From: Lasiosphaeria ovina | Taxonomy: Eukaryota > Ascomycota > Sordariomycetes > Sordariales > Lasiosphaeriaceae | Assembly (NCBI GenBank): GCA_033439765.1 | Contig: JAULSN010000010.1 | Span: forward strand, 1,116,001 to 1,180,000 | DNA: 64,000 bases | Direction of reading: 5' to 3' | The notes under the pieces: generated by a model | Seen by the model: the letters and a program-made list of their open reading frames with translations, nothing else | Told to the model about the DNA's origin: nothing | Database searches by the model: none | In this document: positions 36,944 to 48,100 of the stretch, in pieces | Position numbering within the stretch: the first letter of the stretch is position 1 | Layout: the number at the start of each line of letters is the position of its first letter | Position numbers and translations under genes: made by a program

Positions 36944-37763
36944 GCCACGGACCACGGACGGCACCGTATGTCGATAGGGTACGGATAGGTAGGTAGGTAA
37001 TTAACCGGTGTCGGTGTCTGCTGCCACCTCGGCCGAGAGGTTAAGTGGGTATTCCGCAGGCGGGCCGGTTAGATCACCAAACGTTAGGTTACGTAGTAAG
37101 GTATGGACAGTAACATACAGTGGCTGCTGCGCCAGTGATCTTGCACTGCAATGCACCCGCGGCACCACTCACAGCGCCCCTAACCCACCGCCTCCCGTCT
37201 AGTTGACTGCCCTCCTGCCGAACCTAACCGTTGTGGACTTGATGCTCCCTCCCGAGCCGAGTGCTTGCCCACCCAATGCCCCAGCCGGGCCACATTTCGT
37301 CAGCGGTATGCAAGCCGTCCCCACTATATTTGCATGCGCTGCAGTACCCCTGGCAGGAAGGAGGGCAATACTATATGTACCTTGAATGAGGGCGGTGTCA
37401 GCAGCTGCATCGGTAACACGGATACGTACTCCATCAGAGTGGAAAGCTCCGGTATCCAGGGATGGCAGCTTTCCAACCCGCCATTCACCCATCATGCCAA
37501 TTGCCTTCACTCTAATTCTTCGGCAGGACTGGTGCTTGTACGGTAACTCCCATAACTAAATAGTTGCTCGGTTGTCTTGGTTTCCCAACTGGCATTCATA
37601 TCGGCCCGTCTTCGCCTGTCTCCGATTCTGATCTGATCTGACCCCCGTGGGCCGAGCCACCTCGCCTGGCGGGCAACCTCAAGAACCCGCCGCTTCATCC
37701 CACATCCAACCTCCGACGCCATTCCATACCATCTCTCCGGCGTCAAGAAATAAAACACCCGGC
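36944..37763. other. Divergent promoter region (SEC10 / NUS1-like)
   Basis: This 0.8 kb spacer has a TAGGTAGGTAGGTAATTAACC element at 36986-37006 close to the SEC10 start. No gene is supported; open frames here lack recognisable features. Confidence 0.5.
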
Positions 37764-38973
37764 ATGCCGGTCTTGCCACTCAATCCGGTCAACCGCCGGG
37801 ACCTCGAGGCTTACCGCAGGGATGAAAAGTACGGGCACAAGTTGCTGACGCCCGAGGAGAGGCTTCGCTTGCTTAAGGTTCGTGGCATGGGCGGCACGTC
37901 GACGGCACTGCTGTGTGCACGTCTCCTCCCGCCAGAGAAACAATGGCGACGCATAACTGGGATATCGATGCTGACATGACACCATCGCAGCCCTACCTGC
38001 CCTCGCCGCCGCCGTCGCGCACCTCGCAACGCGTTCAGAAACAACTCCCAGACCAGCATACCTTGGGCCTCCGCCGCTTCTTCAGGAGGCAGCTGCACCT
38101 GCTCGTCTTCACCTCCATCCATGCCGTCTTCTCCCTCTACATCCACATTCGCCAGGCATACCACGCCGTGGCCAACCGCATTTACTCGGTGTACTATTAC
38201 CACCATAGGACTCCCGAGTTGATCCAGGGCGACGTCAAGGGGCTGCGCCGCCTGCCAAAGCACCTGAGCGTCATCCTGACCCTTGAAGACAATGGCAAGG
38301 GCGGTGCCGGTCTTGAGCGGCTGGTCAACGAGGCCGCCGACATTGCGGCTTGGTGCGCCAGCGCCGGCATTCCACAACTTTCCATCTACGAGAAGACGGG
38401 TGCGTGTGGTCCCGTTCCTTTTACCTCTTGCCTCCTTATGTTTAGGTTTAGCTGGCTGACTGCTTGGGTACAGGCATACTGAAGGGGTTCATGCCCGAGA
38501 CGCACGAGGCGCTGTCACAGAAGCTAGCTGCATACTTTGGGCCCGACTTTCCAGCACTGAGCCTCGGGGCGCCCCACAGCCCTGCCGTTGAGCCCCGCGT
38601 TAGCTCCCGGACGGCGAGGCGCGTCGATGTTGCTGAGCAGAAGCATCTCTCGGTTCTCCTTCTGTCTGCCGAGGACGGGCGGGACTCGATTGTCGACCTT
38701 ACCAAGACGCTTGCCGAGATGGCGCAGCGGTCAAAGCTCTCCCCCGCCGACATCAACATCGAGCTGGTGGATGCCGAGTTGAGTGAGAGCGTTATGGGCG
38801 AGCCGGACCTGCTTATTCACTTTGGGCCGTACGTCGAGCTGGCCGGTTACCCGCCGTGGCAGGTCCGCCTCACCGAGATCTTCCATGTGCCTGACAACCA
38901 AGGCGTTGGGTACCAGGTATTCTACCGAGCCCTGTGCAATTATGCCCGGGCACAGATGCGCCTCGGTAAGTGA
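37764..38973 (+). CDS. NUS1: Nus1-like subunit of dehydrodolichyl diphosphate synthase
   Basis: Non-catalytic partner of the ER cis-prenyltransferase that makes dolichol precursors for N-glycosylation. Three exons, 37764-37877, 37991-38399 and 38474-38973; introns of 113 and 74 bp; 340 residues with the frame exact. A membrane-associating stretch LHLLVFTSIHAVFSLYIHI lies around residues 75-95. The cis-prenyltransferase-like fold follows: LPKHLSVILTLED, ADIAAWCASAGIPQLSIYEK, and the C-terminal half with DLLIHFGPYVELAGYPPWQV and FYRALCNYARAQMRLGK. The C-terminal RLG fits the RxG motif through which Nus1/NgBR supports catalysis by its partner. Active-site Asp and Arg residues of true cis-prenyltransferases are not evident. 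A GTAAGT overlaps the stop region but leads to no plausible intron. Confidence 0.88.
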
Positions 38974-39626
38974 TTGTGCAGGCGAAGCGAAACCGCTGGA
39001 AGAGCGTGATAATTAGAGCAGGCGGGAAGCACCGCGTCCGAACATGGCGATAGAAGGCTCGCATCATGAGCGATTTTCTTTTAGGTTATTTTTGCTGGGG
39101 GCTACTGGTCGAGTAATCGATTATTTCATTTCCCCGGGGGCCACATTGCCCGGTTTCGATATCTGTTTTGGTGTCTGTTGACACGAGATTCGAACTGGCC
39201 CGCGAAAGCTTCTGTGTGAGACTATGACTCTCTATGCGTTCCTGTTACGTGCTAGCATTGAGTTGTAGAGCTTTCCATACTTCACAAGTAGGTGACTGCC
39301 TTATGTTATACCAATGCTGCGCAAACTCGAGCCGACTGTGGGAGAGAGCGAAACTTTGATTTATTTACTTTGTCTGGGAGTATAGGCGGGTTGCTTCACG
39401 TGTAGATTGGTATCCCACGTGTAGATTGATGGGCGTTACCAACGTTGAATTGAGGCGTAAGGGGGTGTTTTACTTGCGGCTCACGTGCCGCTACACGAAC
39501 AGTGAGAGCCTGAAATTACGGCGCTGTTAGTACCGATCTGTGGGGCCTTTTTGGGGTGAGTGGTAACGTCCATTACCTTAAGGTATCCGTACAGACGGGT
39601 ATTTTCTTCACGGCCTGAGTTCTGAC
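38974..39626. other. Intergenic spacer NUS1-like to TRM5
   Basis: This tandem spacer has a repeated TTCACGTGTAGATTGGTATCCCACGTGTAGATTG (39397-39429), that is, CACGTGTAGATTG twice about 20 bases apart, and a further TCACGTG near 39481. These E-box-like CACGTG sites lie 145-230 bases before the TRM5 start and may be promoter elements. Confidence 0.5.
39397..39487 (+). promoter_or_regulatory. Three CACGTG (E-box) sites upstream of TRM5
   Basis: CACGTG occurs at about 39398, 39416 and 39482. The first two sit in a direct repeat CACGTGTAGATTG. Such palindromes are bound by bHLH factors in fungi (for example Cbf1-type); regulation of TRM5 is inferred from position only. Confidence 0.4.
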
Positions 39627-41525
39627 ATGAGTTTGCAGAGTCACAGTCACGGCATCCACCACCACCGGTTTATTATCGGTGAAAATAAAAATCGGTTGCT
39701 GATTATGGGTGATGATACTACTGCTCACGGCCACAGCGAGACGGAGGGAATCACTACGTTTGGAGACATGAGCGTGTTCCGGCCGCCGGTTGTGCGCTCG
39801 GGCACTGCCGCTCTGAACCGCGCCCTCTTCTCTAGGACCTTCGACCTGGCTGCCGCCGCCGTCAACGACCCCCGCCTCATCTCAAAATACCGCAACGCCC
39901 TGCAGAGCGCAAAGGAGCTCTTGCGCGTAGAGAGGATATCGGGCGTCGCTGCCCACCCAGACCCCTCCCTGGCCCAGCAGGGCCGCAAGTGCCTGCTTCT
40001 AAGTCCCAGCGTCAAGGCCAAAGGTTAGACCACGCCATGCCATCCAGTCCAGCCTGTCCGCCCGCATCGTAATACTTATTAAGGACGCCATGCTGATGTT
40101 TTGTACCCCTCTGTCCACCTCAGCGCCCGAGACATGGGGCCCCTTACTAAGAGACGGTGTCGACAAACAGGACTTGTCTGTCGTCCCGTACGAGCTCCGC
40201 CTCGGCTATGATGACTGGTCTTACCGTATGTATAAGAGCCCCTATCAATTTACAGTTCCCGGACCTGCCTCACCCTTGAATATAGATGATATCATAACAT
40301 CGATATTCCCCGAGGAATTCCAAGATGAGATCCCGGCTGGCTTCAACACGGCCGGTCACGTGGGTAAGTTCTCGTCGCTCCGGACGGCCTCGTCGTCGTC
40401 GTCGGTTTGCTGCGTTTCTAACCAAACCAAGCACATCTGAATCTGCGAGACCGCTACCTCCCTTACAAAAAGGTGATAGCCGAGGTCTTGCGGGACAAGT
40501 CCCCGCACATTAGGACCGTCATCAACAAGGTCGACAATGTCGGGAGCGAGTCGCAGTTCAGGACCTTCCAGTACGAGGTCCTGGCAGGGGAGGACGACAT
40601 GGAGGTCACCGTCTCGGAGGGCGGCTGCGTGTTCGACTTCGACTACTCCAAGGTCTACTGGAACAGCAAGCTCGAGACGGAGCACCGCCGCCTCATCGAT
40701 CTGTTCCAGCCCGGAGAGGTCGTGTGCGACGTCATGGCCGGCATTGGCCCCTTTGCCGTCCCTGCTGGGAAGAAGGGTGTCATCGTATGGGCCAACGATA
40801 TGAACCCCGAGAGCTACAGCTGTCTCCAGAAAGCCATCAAGAAAAACAAGGTCAGTTCCCCTGCTTTGTCTCACCCCGTTTTGTCTCGCCCCCTTTCCTC
40901 TCCTTTCGTCGTCCTTCTCGTCTTCCTGAGACACGGCCCCTTTTCTATGAAATAATAATAATAATAATAATGATAATAATAAAAATAGGTATCAAACTTT
41001 GTTCGGCCTTTCTGCACGGACGGACGCACGTTCATCCACCAGGCAGCCGACTCTGTTCTTGCGGCGTCGGAAAAGGGCGAGAGCATCACCATCCCCGCGA
41101 AGCGCCCAACAGGCTCGAGGACCGCGGCCAAAAACAGCAACAACCCAGCACCAAAACCCCAGCTCATCCCCATACCGCCGACCGTCTCCCACTTTGTCAT
41201 GAACCTACCGGCCTCGGCCATCGAGTTCCTGGGCTGCTACCGCGGGCTCTACGCCGGGCACGAGGCCCTGTTCGCGCCCGGCACGGCCAGGAAGCTCCCT
41301 CTGATCCACACGCACTGCTTCTCCGTCAAGGCTTTTGACGAGACGGCCGGGCTCGACATCTGCGAGCGCATCACCAAGGCGCTTGGCTTCGCCGTGCGGC
41401 CCGGCGACCCCGAGACCGAGGGCCACGTGGCCATCCACCACGTCCGCGACGTCGCGCCGGCCAAGAGCATGTTCTGCGCGAGCTTCCGCCTGCCCCGCGA
41501 GGTGGCTTTTGCTCCGAGGGCCTAG
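39627..41525 (+). CDS. TRM5: tRNA (guanine37-N1)-methyltransferase Trm5
   Basis: Adds the m1G37 methyl group to tRNA using S-adenosylmethionine, in cytosol/nucleus and mitochondria. Four exons, 39627-40023, 40124-40363, 40432-40850 and 40989-41525, with introns of 100, 68 and 138 bp; splice phases agree throughout. Family blocks: [59 protein letters not shown], the SAM-binding [19 protein letters not shown], the [10 protein letters not shown] block, and [15 protein letters not shown]. From 39627 the protein is 530 residues; from the in-frame ATG at 39768 (MSVFRPP) it is 483. The shorter form matches the family start, and the longer leader could serve an alternative localisation. Exon 4 has a Lys/Pro/Asn-rich insert before the MNLP block. 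Intron 3 carries an ATA/AAT trinucleotide tract. Confidence 0.94.
40951..40987. repeat. AAT trinucleotide microsatellite inside TRM5 intron 3
   Basis: A run of about eight AAT/ATA units with one GAT interruption lies directly before the AAAAATAG acceptor of the third TRM5 intron. Confidence 0.8.
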
Positions 41526-42887
41526 GGGGCGCATGGAAGCGCATGGAAGCGCTGTCTCTGGCGGCAAAAAAAAAAAAGGGGGGCGCATGGATAGTCGCAA
41601 AAGGATGTCCTTTGCGGAGGCATAGCCAGAGCCAAACCGTTAGACTTGGGTATTGTTTGTTCCAGGCCCGCCCGAGAAAGTGTTATGTATCACTAGAAGG
41701 GCCCGATATGTCGGTCTTGCTGGATGGAGGGTTTCGGCATCTACTCTCTTGCCATCAAAGCGCCAGATGTTAAACTAGGAAACGAATGTCTTGATAGCTG
41801 GCAAAGTTTGCCCCCATTCCCTCCTTTTCAAGCGGTTACTGTCACACCTGGAGCTAACTGTTGAGTACTGTTGTTGTTATTGTTGTTGTAATGTTTTTGT
41901 TTTTTTATCTTCTTTCGCTACTCCAGGAGCGACTTCCATCCTCAGTCAGATCTCGCTGCAATGTAAACACTAGATGTAGCCAACCCCTGTGTTTCGCTAC
42001 CTACCTTACTCACTTGCGGCTGACACATGCATGTAAAGTAAACACCCATAGACACGCACGCACAGCGAGTGACAGGAACGGAGAGGGGATGTAGACAAGC
42101 CAACCCCCCTTTTCAACTCCAAAATACATAGCACCCACCCACACCCCCTATCACGTCGTCCGGCTCAGCTATCCGCACCAATGAAGCTGGGCTGGCAGGC
42201 CCTTGCGGTCTGGGCCATGTATCTAGTCTTTAGTGAGGTGGCTGCTAAACATGCACATATATCTAGTTATGTACAGTGCTGTACGACATCTTCCGCAGAC
42301 ACGACGTGTTCCGAGACCGGGGGGCGAGTCTTTGCTGTCCGTCTGGGCTGGCTACCTACCTACCTATCTACATACCTGCCTTGGGACTTCTTATCACTGC
42401 CTGCGTCGCGTCCTCTATCGGGGCCTAGAGCGGAGAACGCGCTTGCGGTGGATGGATAAAACTAGCAGTGACTCATCTCCCCGTTTGCCGCTGTCGTCGT
42501 CGTTTGCCGCCGAAGCCGCCGTAGCCGTCGTCGTCGTCATCTACACGTATACACAGGTTCAAAAAGGGTATCCCCCAGACGGCAAAGAATACACAATGTG
42601 AAGATATCACCCGTCAGACCAACGGCCTGTGTGGGGTGCCTTCCCGGGTCGAGGCTGCTCCATCTTTTTTCCCCATCTGTATATCCGCAAGCTGAAGTGC
42701 CAGCAAGCTTTGATGGATGGTTCCACGACAGACCGGTGAGCCGTGACAGGCTATATCGAGCGGGGGCTATCGACATTTAAGGACAGGATTTCTGGGCTTT
42801 GGGCCCCAGAGCTACCTGGTTTGGCTCTGCCTTCTTGGCCTATCCCGATCGATCTGGTTGCACCGACCTCGCGCGCGCCGTAGCGTT

Positions 42888-42890
<3 letters not shown>

Positions 42891-42919
<29 letters not shown>
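42891..42919. repeat. (GT)n microsatellite
   Basis: About 14 consecutive GT units in spacer DNA. Confidence 0.9.
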
Positions 42920-42921
<2 letters not shown>

Positions 42922-44579
42922 TGGCCGTGTGCTATCAATCTGGCATCCGCACGCCGTCGGGAGGCTCCACATATCGGTCCGAAAAGGGGGGGCTCGGTCA
43001 AGCCACAACACCAGCTAGACAGGGCACACTAGGCCGGAAAAAGAGAGACGGGGAGGGGAAGAAGAATGGGGTGGTGTAGCACTGTAGACGACAAAGAAAC
43101 AACATTTCCCCCATGTACCTGATCGAGAAATGGGTGGCCGAAGAAAGTTGCGATAGGGACAGGGAGCCCGCCCGTGGGTGGGAGAGAGGGGGTGGATGTG
43201 GATAAGGTGAATCGCGAAGCAAAGATGCGAATATGCACAGCGGCTAGGGGCCGTCTCTGTCGGAAGAGGGCTTCTCCTTTGTGTCGAAGCGAACGGGTGG
43301 CTCCTTATCAAGCCATAGTTGACCCTACATATGGGTAAGGTAGCCAGCCAGGTAGAGAGCCAGCCAAGCCTTCCCGAGATATCGCGGCAGCCGTGACAAG
43401 GGAAGGAATGTGACGCGCCTCGCCTGTGGCTTGCGGCGCGGACAGATGTCGTGTAGCTGCGGGCGCGGAGGGGGCGGGAGCTAAGGGCGGACAAGAAAGA
43501 AATACACTGATAAATCGAAGACGGATAGATAACGACAGGGCTGGGAGGGCAAGGTCTGTTCTCTTACATCAAATCAACAACTAAGGTACATACCTGAGAT
43601 ACCCGGACTCTTGGACGGATGCAACAGAAACTGGGAACAGCCACGACAGGCCGCCCGCATATGTCGAGTCTTGCTCGGTGTGCATGGGAACGAAGTTGGT
43701 GATAAGAAACCCCAGCGCCGTTTTCGCACTTTTGGATTTTTAACTGCAAAAACAGCATCCGATAGGACCAGAGGACCAGGACCATGCCCCTTCCCCTCAG
43801 CATGAGGGACAGGAGCTATGTGACCAAGTGAGTGTTGCCAAGGCTAAGTGGGAGGGGAGGTGCAGATGGCCAAGAATGGGCGGCATATTTCCATGTCCAC
43901 CGATGCCGCTTGGAGAAGCAGAGTGGAAGCAGAAGTGGAAGCAGAAGCTCACGATGCGACGTTGGCTGTACGTACGCCCCTAGTGCACATGTAGGCAGTG
44001 GACGAATAGACAAACAGCGCGAGGTTTTGTACATGTACGTACCAATCCCTACCTTTCGGCTAGGAGGGTACCTTGGTAGGACGTCGAGATGCTGATAACA
44101 TTGCGCCGGGCAGTGGAGCTGTCGCCGTGGTTCATCTATTGTATAAGGTAGGAAGGCAGATGAGCGGGAGATCGGCTCAAAAACAGAAGAGCCTGGACCG
44201 AGCCTGGAACTTTTCGACCCGCTCTGGCGCCAAGACTCTTGACACCTTGACACGATAGAAACACAAGCCGGGGACCAGGGTGTCGCCATCTTTTTGGGAT
44301 TTGGATGAGCAATTGTCCCGAGCGCTTTTGAGCACGCGAGCCAATTGATTCGAGCGAGACTCAGTAACAGCTGGAAACAGCCATTACTTACTTACTTCGG
44401 TTATGTTTTCCATCAGATGCCGCAAGGCCGAAAGCATTACGTGGAGAGGCCGGGAGAACAAGCCAGTTGCAAGTTGCGGGAGATATGGAAACCCCGGCAA
44501 GCTGTGAACGAACAGCCACCTGTGCCGAACGCGGGGTGAGCGAGCGGACAGTAATAAAAATGGGCCGAGTTGTTTTTAA

Positions 44580-45116
44580 TACTCCGTACCGATTGGGTAT
44601 GTATATACGTACGGAGTACCTTGTTAGAAGAACGAGGCATGTTCCGTGCTTGAAAATAATCTCGAACCCCCAGGCCTCTACAAGAATGCATCTGAAGAGC
44701 TCCCGGGACGGATGCACGAACGCGTACAAGATGGTACGGAGTACGTGCCGAGCAATTGCGAAAGGCAGTGCCCATAGAGAGTGAGTGGCAAAGTCCCGGT
44801 CGGCCGGCCGGGGAGGCGGGATGTTAGTGAGGCGGGACTTCCTGAGAGCCTACGGAAATCCCAAGGGCGGGGATTAGCAGCCAGGTAAGTAAGAGGTAAG
44901 AAAAATATAGGGTTGGCTTCGGCAGCTGGAGTAAAAAAGGTTGAGAGCCCCGGTGAGCGTGGCACGCACACAACACCTGGATCGGGAGTAAAGAGACCTG
45001 GATTGAGGGTTGGGTGGGGGGGGGGGGGGGTAGAAGTTGACGAACCCCACATCTTGGCACGGCTGACATGGTTTGTCCTCGAAGTCAATTTGACGCAACC
45101 CGTACGGAGTACTCCG
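44580..45116. repeat. Cluster of TACGGAGTA/TACTCCGTA palindromic motifs
   Basis: Four occurrences within 540 bases: TACTCCGTACC (44580), GTACGGAGTACC (44609), GTACGGAGTACG (44734) and the back-to-back GTACGGAGTACTCCG (45102). Further copies occur in other spacers. Confidence 0.75.
45016..45030. repeat. Poly-G run of 15
   Basis: Fifteen consecutive G residues in spacer DNA; its length may be uncertain in assembly. Confidence 0.85.
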
Positions 45117-48100
45117 CATTCGAGCCGCACAAGCACTTAATGCCCCACACCCGCCAACCAAACAACACGGCAGGGCAGGCAACTTGGGAGCGAGAGCCCG
45201 AATATAGAAACCACATGTATACCGGGAGTTGGTGCGGATTATCGAGGTAGGTACCTTGGCTCGTGGGCACACTGTCTGCGGAAAGCAACACTTTCATTGA
45301 TCTTAGCCTAGGCCGTCAAGCTTTTGAGAACTCACGCAGTATCAAAAGCCACCACCCCGGCCTCTTACTCGGTAGTTGAGGTTTCGAGCCGCGTGTTGGT
45401 GGCCCATTTACAATTTTTTAAAAGTGAGTTCTTTTCGGAATCATCCGAAGGACATTGAGTCTTCACAACCCACAATCAGTAAGGCGCTGGGGAAAAAAAG
45501 CTTCTCATCACGCCCCTGGTATTGTGCCTGCCGGATGCGAACCATGACAATATAGATCGGATGCATGACTCGACGAGGGCGGCGGGCAGCCGGTGAAAGA
45601 GCTGGCTTTGGATCCGTGGCTTTTCCCTGAGCATCCTGTTGGGCAGCGCTGCTGTTGGGTCCCTCGATGCTGGATATGCTGCACCATCGTGCAGTGCGTG
45701 CGCATGAGGCTTGCAGCCTCCCTCCCCCATTGCCGCCATGGCAGACCCAAAGTCCACTTGCCACATGTAAGTGCTTCTGATCTGTCGACAGAGCTGTAAT
45801 GCTATTGTCTCGACACTCTCCGCCCCCTAGTTATAGACACAATAGACGGCGCCATATGTACCAAGTGTAGAGAGAATTAGAAGTCAGTCCCAGTTACGCC
45901 CTGTTTCTATTTTCATCTCTCGCGCAAAGCTTCCTGGCATCATCTATCCCAGCCAAAGAGCCCAGTAGTCGATAGGGAGTCCATCGAGGCTCCACTCGCC
46001 CCCCTTTGGGGCTTGGGAATTGGTTAGACAATCAGGCAACCATCAGATCAACATCATGTCGCTTGCAGAAACCCGAGCATTGTCGATTCTCTGAACCCAC
46101 GCCCGAGGAAGATGTGTCCGGGTGGGAAGACTCACTCTCGGGAGTCTCTTGAGGGTGCTGATCGAGATGGTCGAGATGATCGACCTCTCACTCTGCCCCG
46201 AGGACAATACGTGGGCTTCGGTGCATAAAGGGCATCAGGGCAGATCTTGCCTCAAATGGCTTGCCGTGAGCGGTATTCCGTCAGGAGGCGGAAGATCTTC
46301 AGCCCTGCCATGCAGCTAGGTAATCAGTAACCATCAAGCTTTCGCCATATGGACCTCCCTCAAGGAAAGCAAGTATGTAGTCCGTACAGAGTGAATTAGT
46401 GCAGCCTCTCCCTCTCTTCTTCCACTGTGTGCACGCAGTGAGATATGCGTGCAGTGTGCACTGGAAGCTATGAGCGGAACTGGGATTGCTTCAAAGAACG
46501 TCGGCCCCATCGCCGCATGTACAGTACATTAAGTAAGGCATACGGAGTCGGACGTAGCAATTACCTCTCTGACGCAACCAGTAAGCTCCGGCATGTTCAA
46601 GACATTACTGCTGTGGGCACTGCTAAAAGCCTGGGTCGAGACTAGGTGACAATATCAAGCTGCGATCGTGCTGGATAGCGAACAATGGCAGAGAGGACAT
46701 AGGTAGGTAGGTGTGGTTTGGCCCGACCGACTACCTACGTTACGTGAGACTCGGTTGTGGTTCATTCGACATGTCAAGTATCTATCGGTTGGCACCTCCG
46801 GGACCTCCCGGGAGCTCATTGAAATGAAACAATGCTCGGAGAGAATGGAATCCGTAGATACTACGGGCGGCAGCATGCTTGTTGGCTAATGACTACTCCA
46901 GTCGTTCGATATCAGAGTGGGAAGTCGAAACTTGGCTATTCCGTCTGTCTCGGACGATGTGGTTTTGGCAGTTGAAACACGGCGCGCGGCGTCCCAGCAG
47001 TCGTTTTGGGTATTTTCCTCGAGATTTGTTTTATGCCATGAGACACCTAGTTAGACAGTGGCCAATGTGTGCAAGGCGCAAGAGATTATGCAAGACTCCG
47101 ACAGTCCGACCGAGCCTCACGTCCTCGGCTTGACTTAGGTCGACGACCAAGGCCGCTTGTTAGTGTCAGAGCTAGGTAGGGCGTGAGTGGGCACGAAACC
47201 GCGCTTGCTTGCTCAGGTCCACATCCCATCAAGACCTTCGGGGACCCAGTCAATTCGCATGGAACTGCCCGTGAGCCACCAGTAGCGCTGTTTCTCTCTT
47301 CGAGTTTTTCATCGACACATTGCCAACGGAAGAAGTCGGAGCTGCTGAGTCGAGACGAGGACCGACTGTACAGTAGCGTATGCATACAAGGAAGCAGAGA
47401 GCCGATCTTGGCCTCGGGAAAGGTTTCGGTTTTGGTTTCCATCCCAGTCTCCCATCTTGTATAACCTGTTGAAACAAGACGTCGCCGAGCAAATATCTAG
47501 GTTGTTGCTTCGCTTCTCACAAAAAAGGGCAGAGCTCGCAATTGGCACTGAGGCGTGTGTGGTTGGTGGGCAAGAAGAAAAGGCGTCTAGGCGTCCGTCC
47601 ACCTCGGTCGTGGGTCTCCTGTCAGTCCAACAACTCAGCTCTCGTCTGCATCAAGCCCGCAAACCGACCACCTCCTTCGGCTTCTCCAGTCAGTGGTAAG
47701 AGTGGAGAGAGGGGCGTGTTGATTTGCCAGGATGCAGCTTGTACGCTGTCGGGGTTTGTTAAAGACATGAAAACCAACTCAATCAACTTTTGACGAGACT
47801 GGACGGATGCCAAAGTCGTCCCAGGTACCTCGAAGGGCCGGTCCGTGCACTAGAGTGACCTCGTCGAGACTTCATGTCTGGCGGGCCAGAGTCAACTGCG
47901 GAACTGCCTTTTGCACTCGTGTCCCCGTCTCTACTCTAAAAAACCTAGTGGTAGGCTCGACCAGAACCTTGGTTGCGGACCGCAATACATGCCCGTGTGT
48001 AGCGTCAGGGTCCGCCATGTCTCCTACAGCTCTCGCCCAGAGGGACGAGTCCCCGAACCTAAGCAAAGCAAGCCAGCCAGCCAGCCAGTTTTCGAGGCGG

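Noticed and set aside
37028..37090. tRNA-like A-box (GGCCGAGAGGTTAAGTGG) in the SEC10/NUS1 spacer
   Set aside because: No matching B-box (GGTTCGAATCC type) and no acceptor stem could be found at the right distance.
38965..38982. GTAAGT...CAG at the end of the NUS1-like gene
   Set aside because: An intron of about 16 bases is impossible, and the protein already ends correctly just after the RLG motif.
39184..39200. TTCGAATC B-box-like sequence on the minus strand
   Set aside because: No A-box or acceptor stem at suitable positions; not a tRNA.
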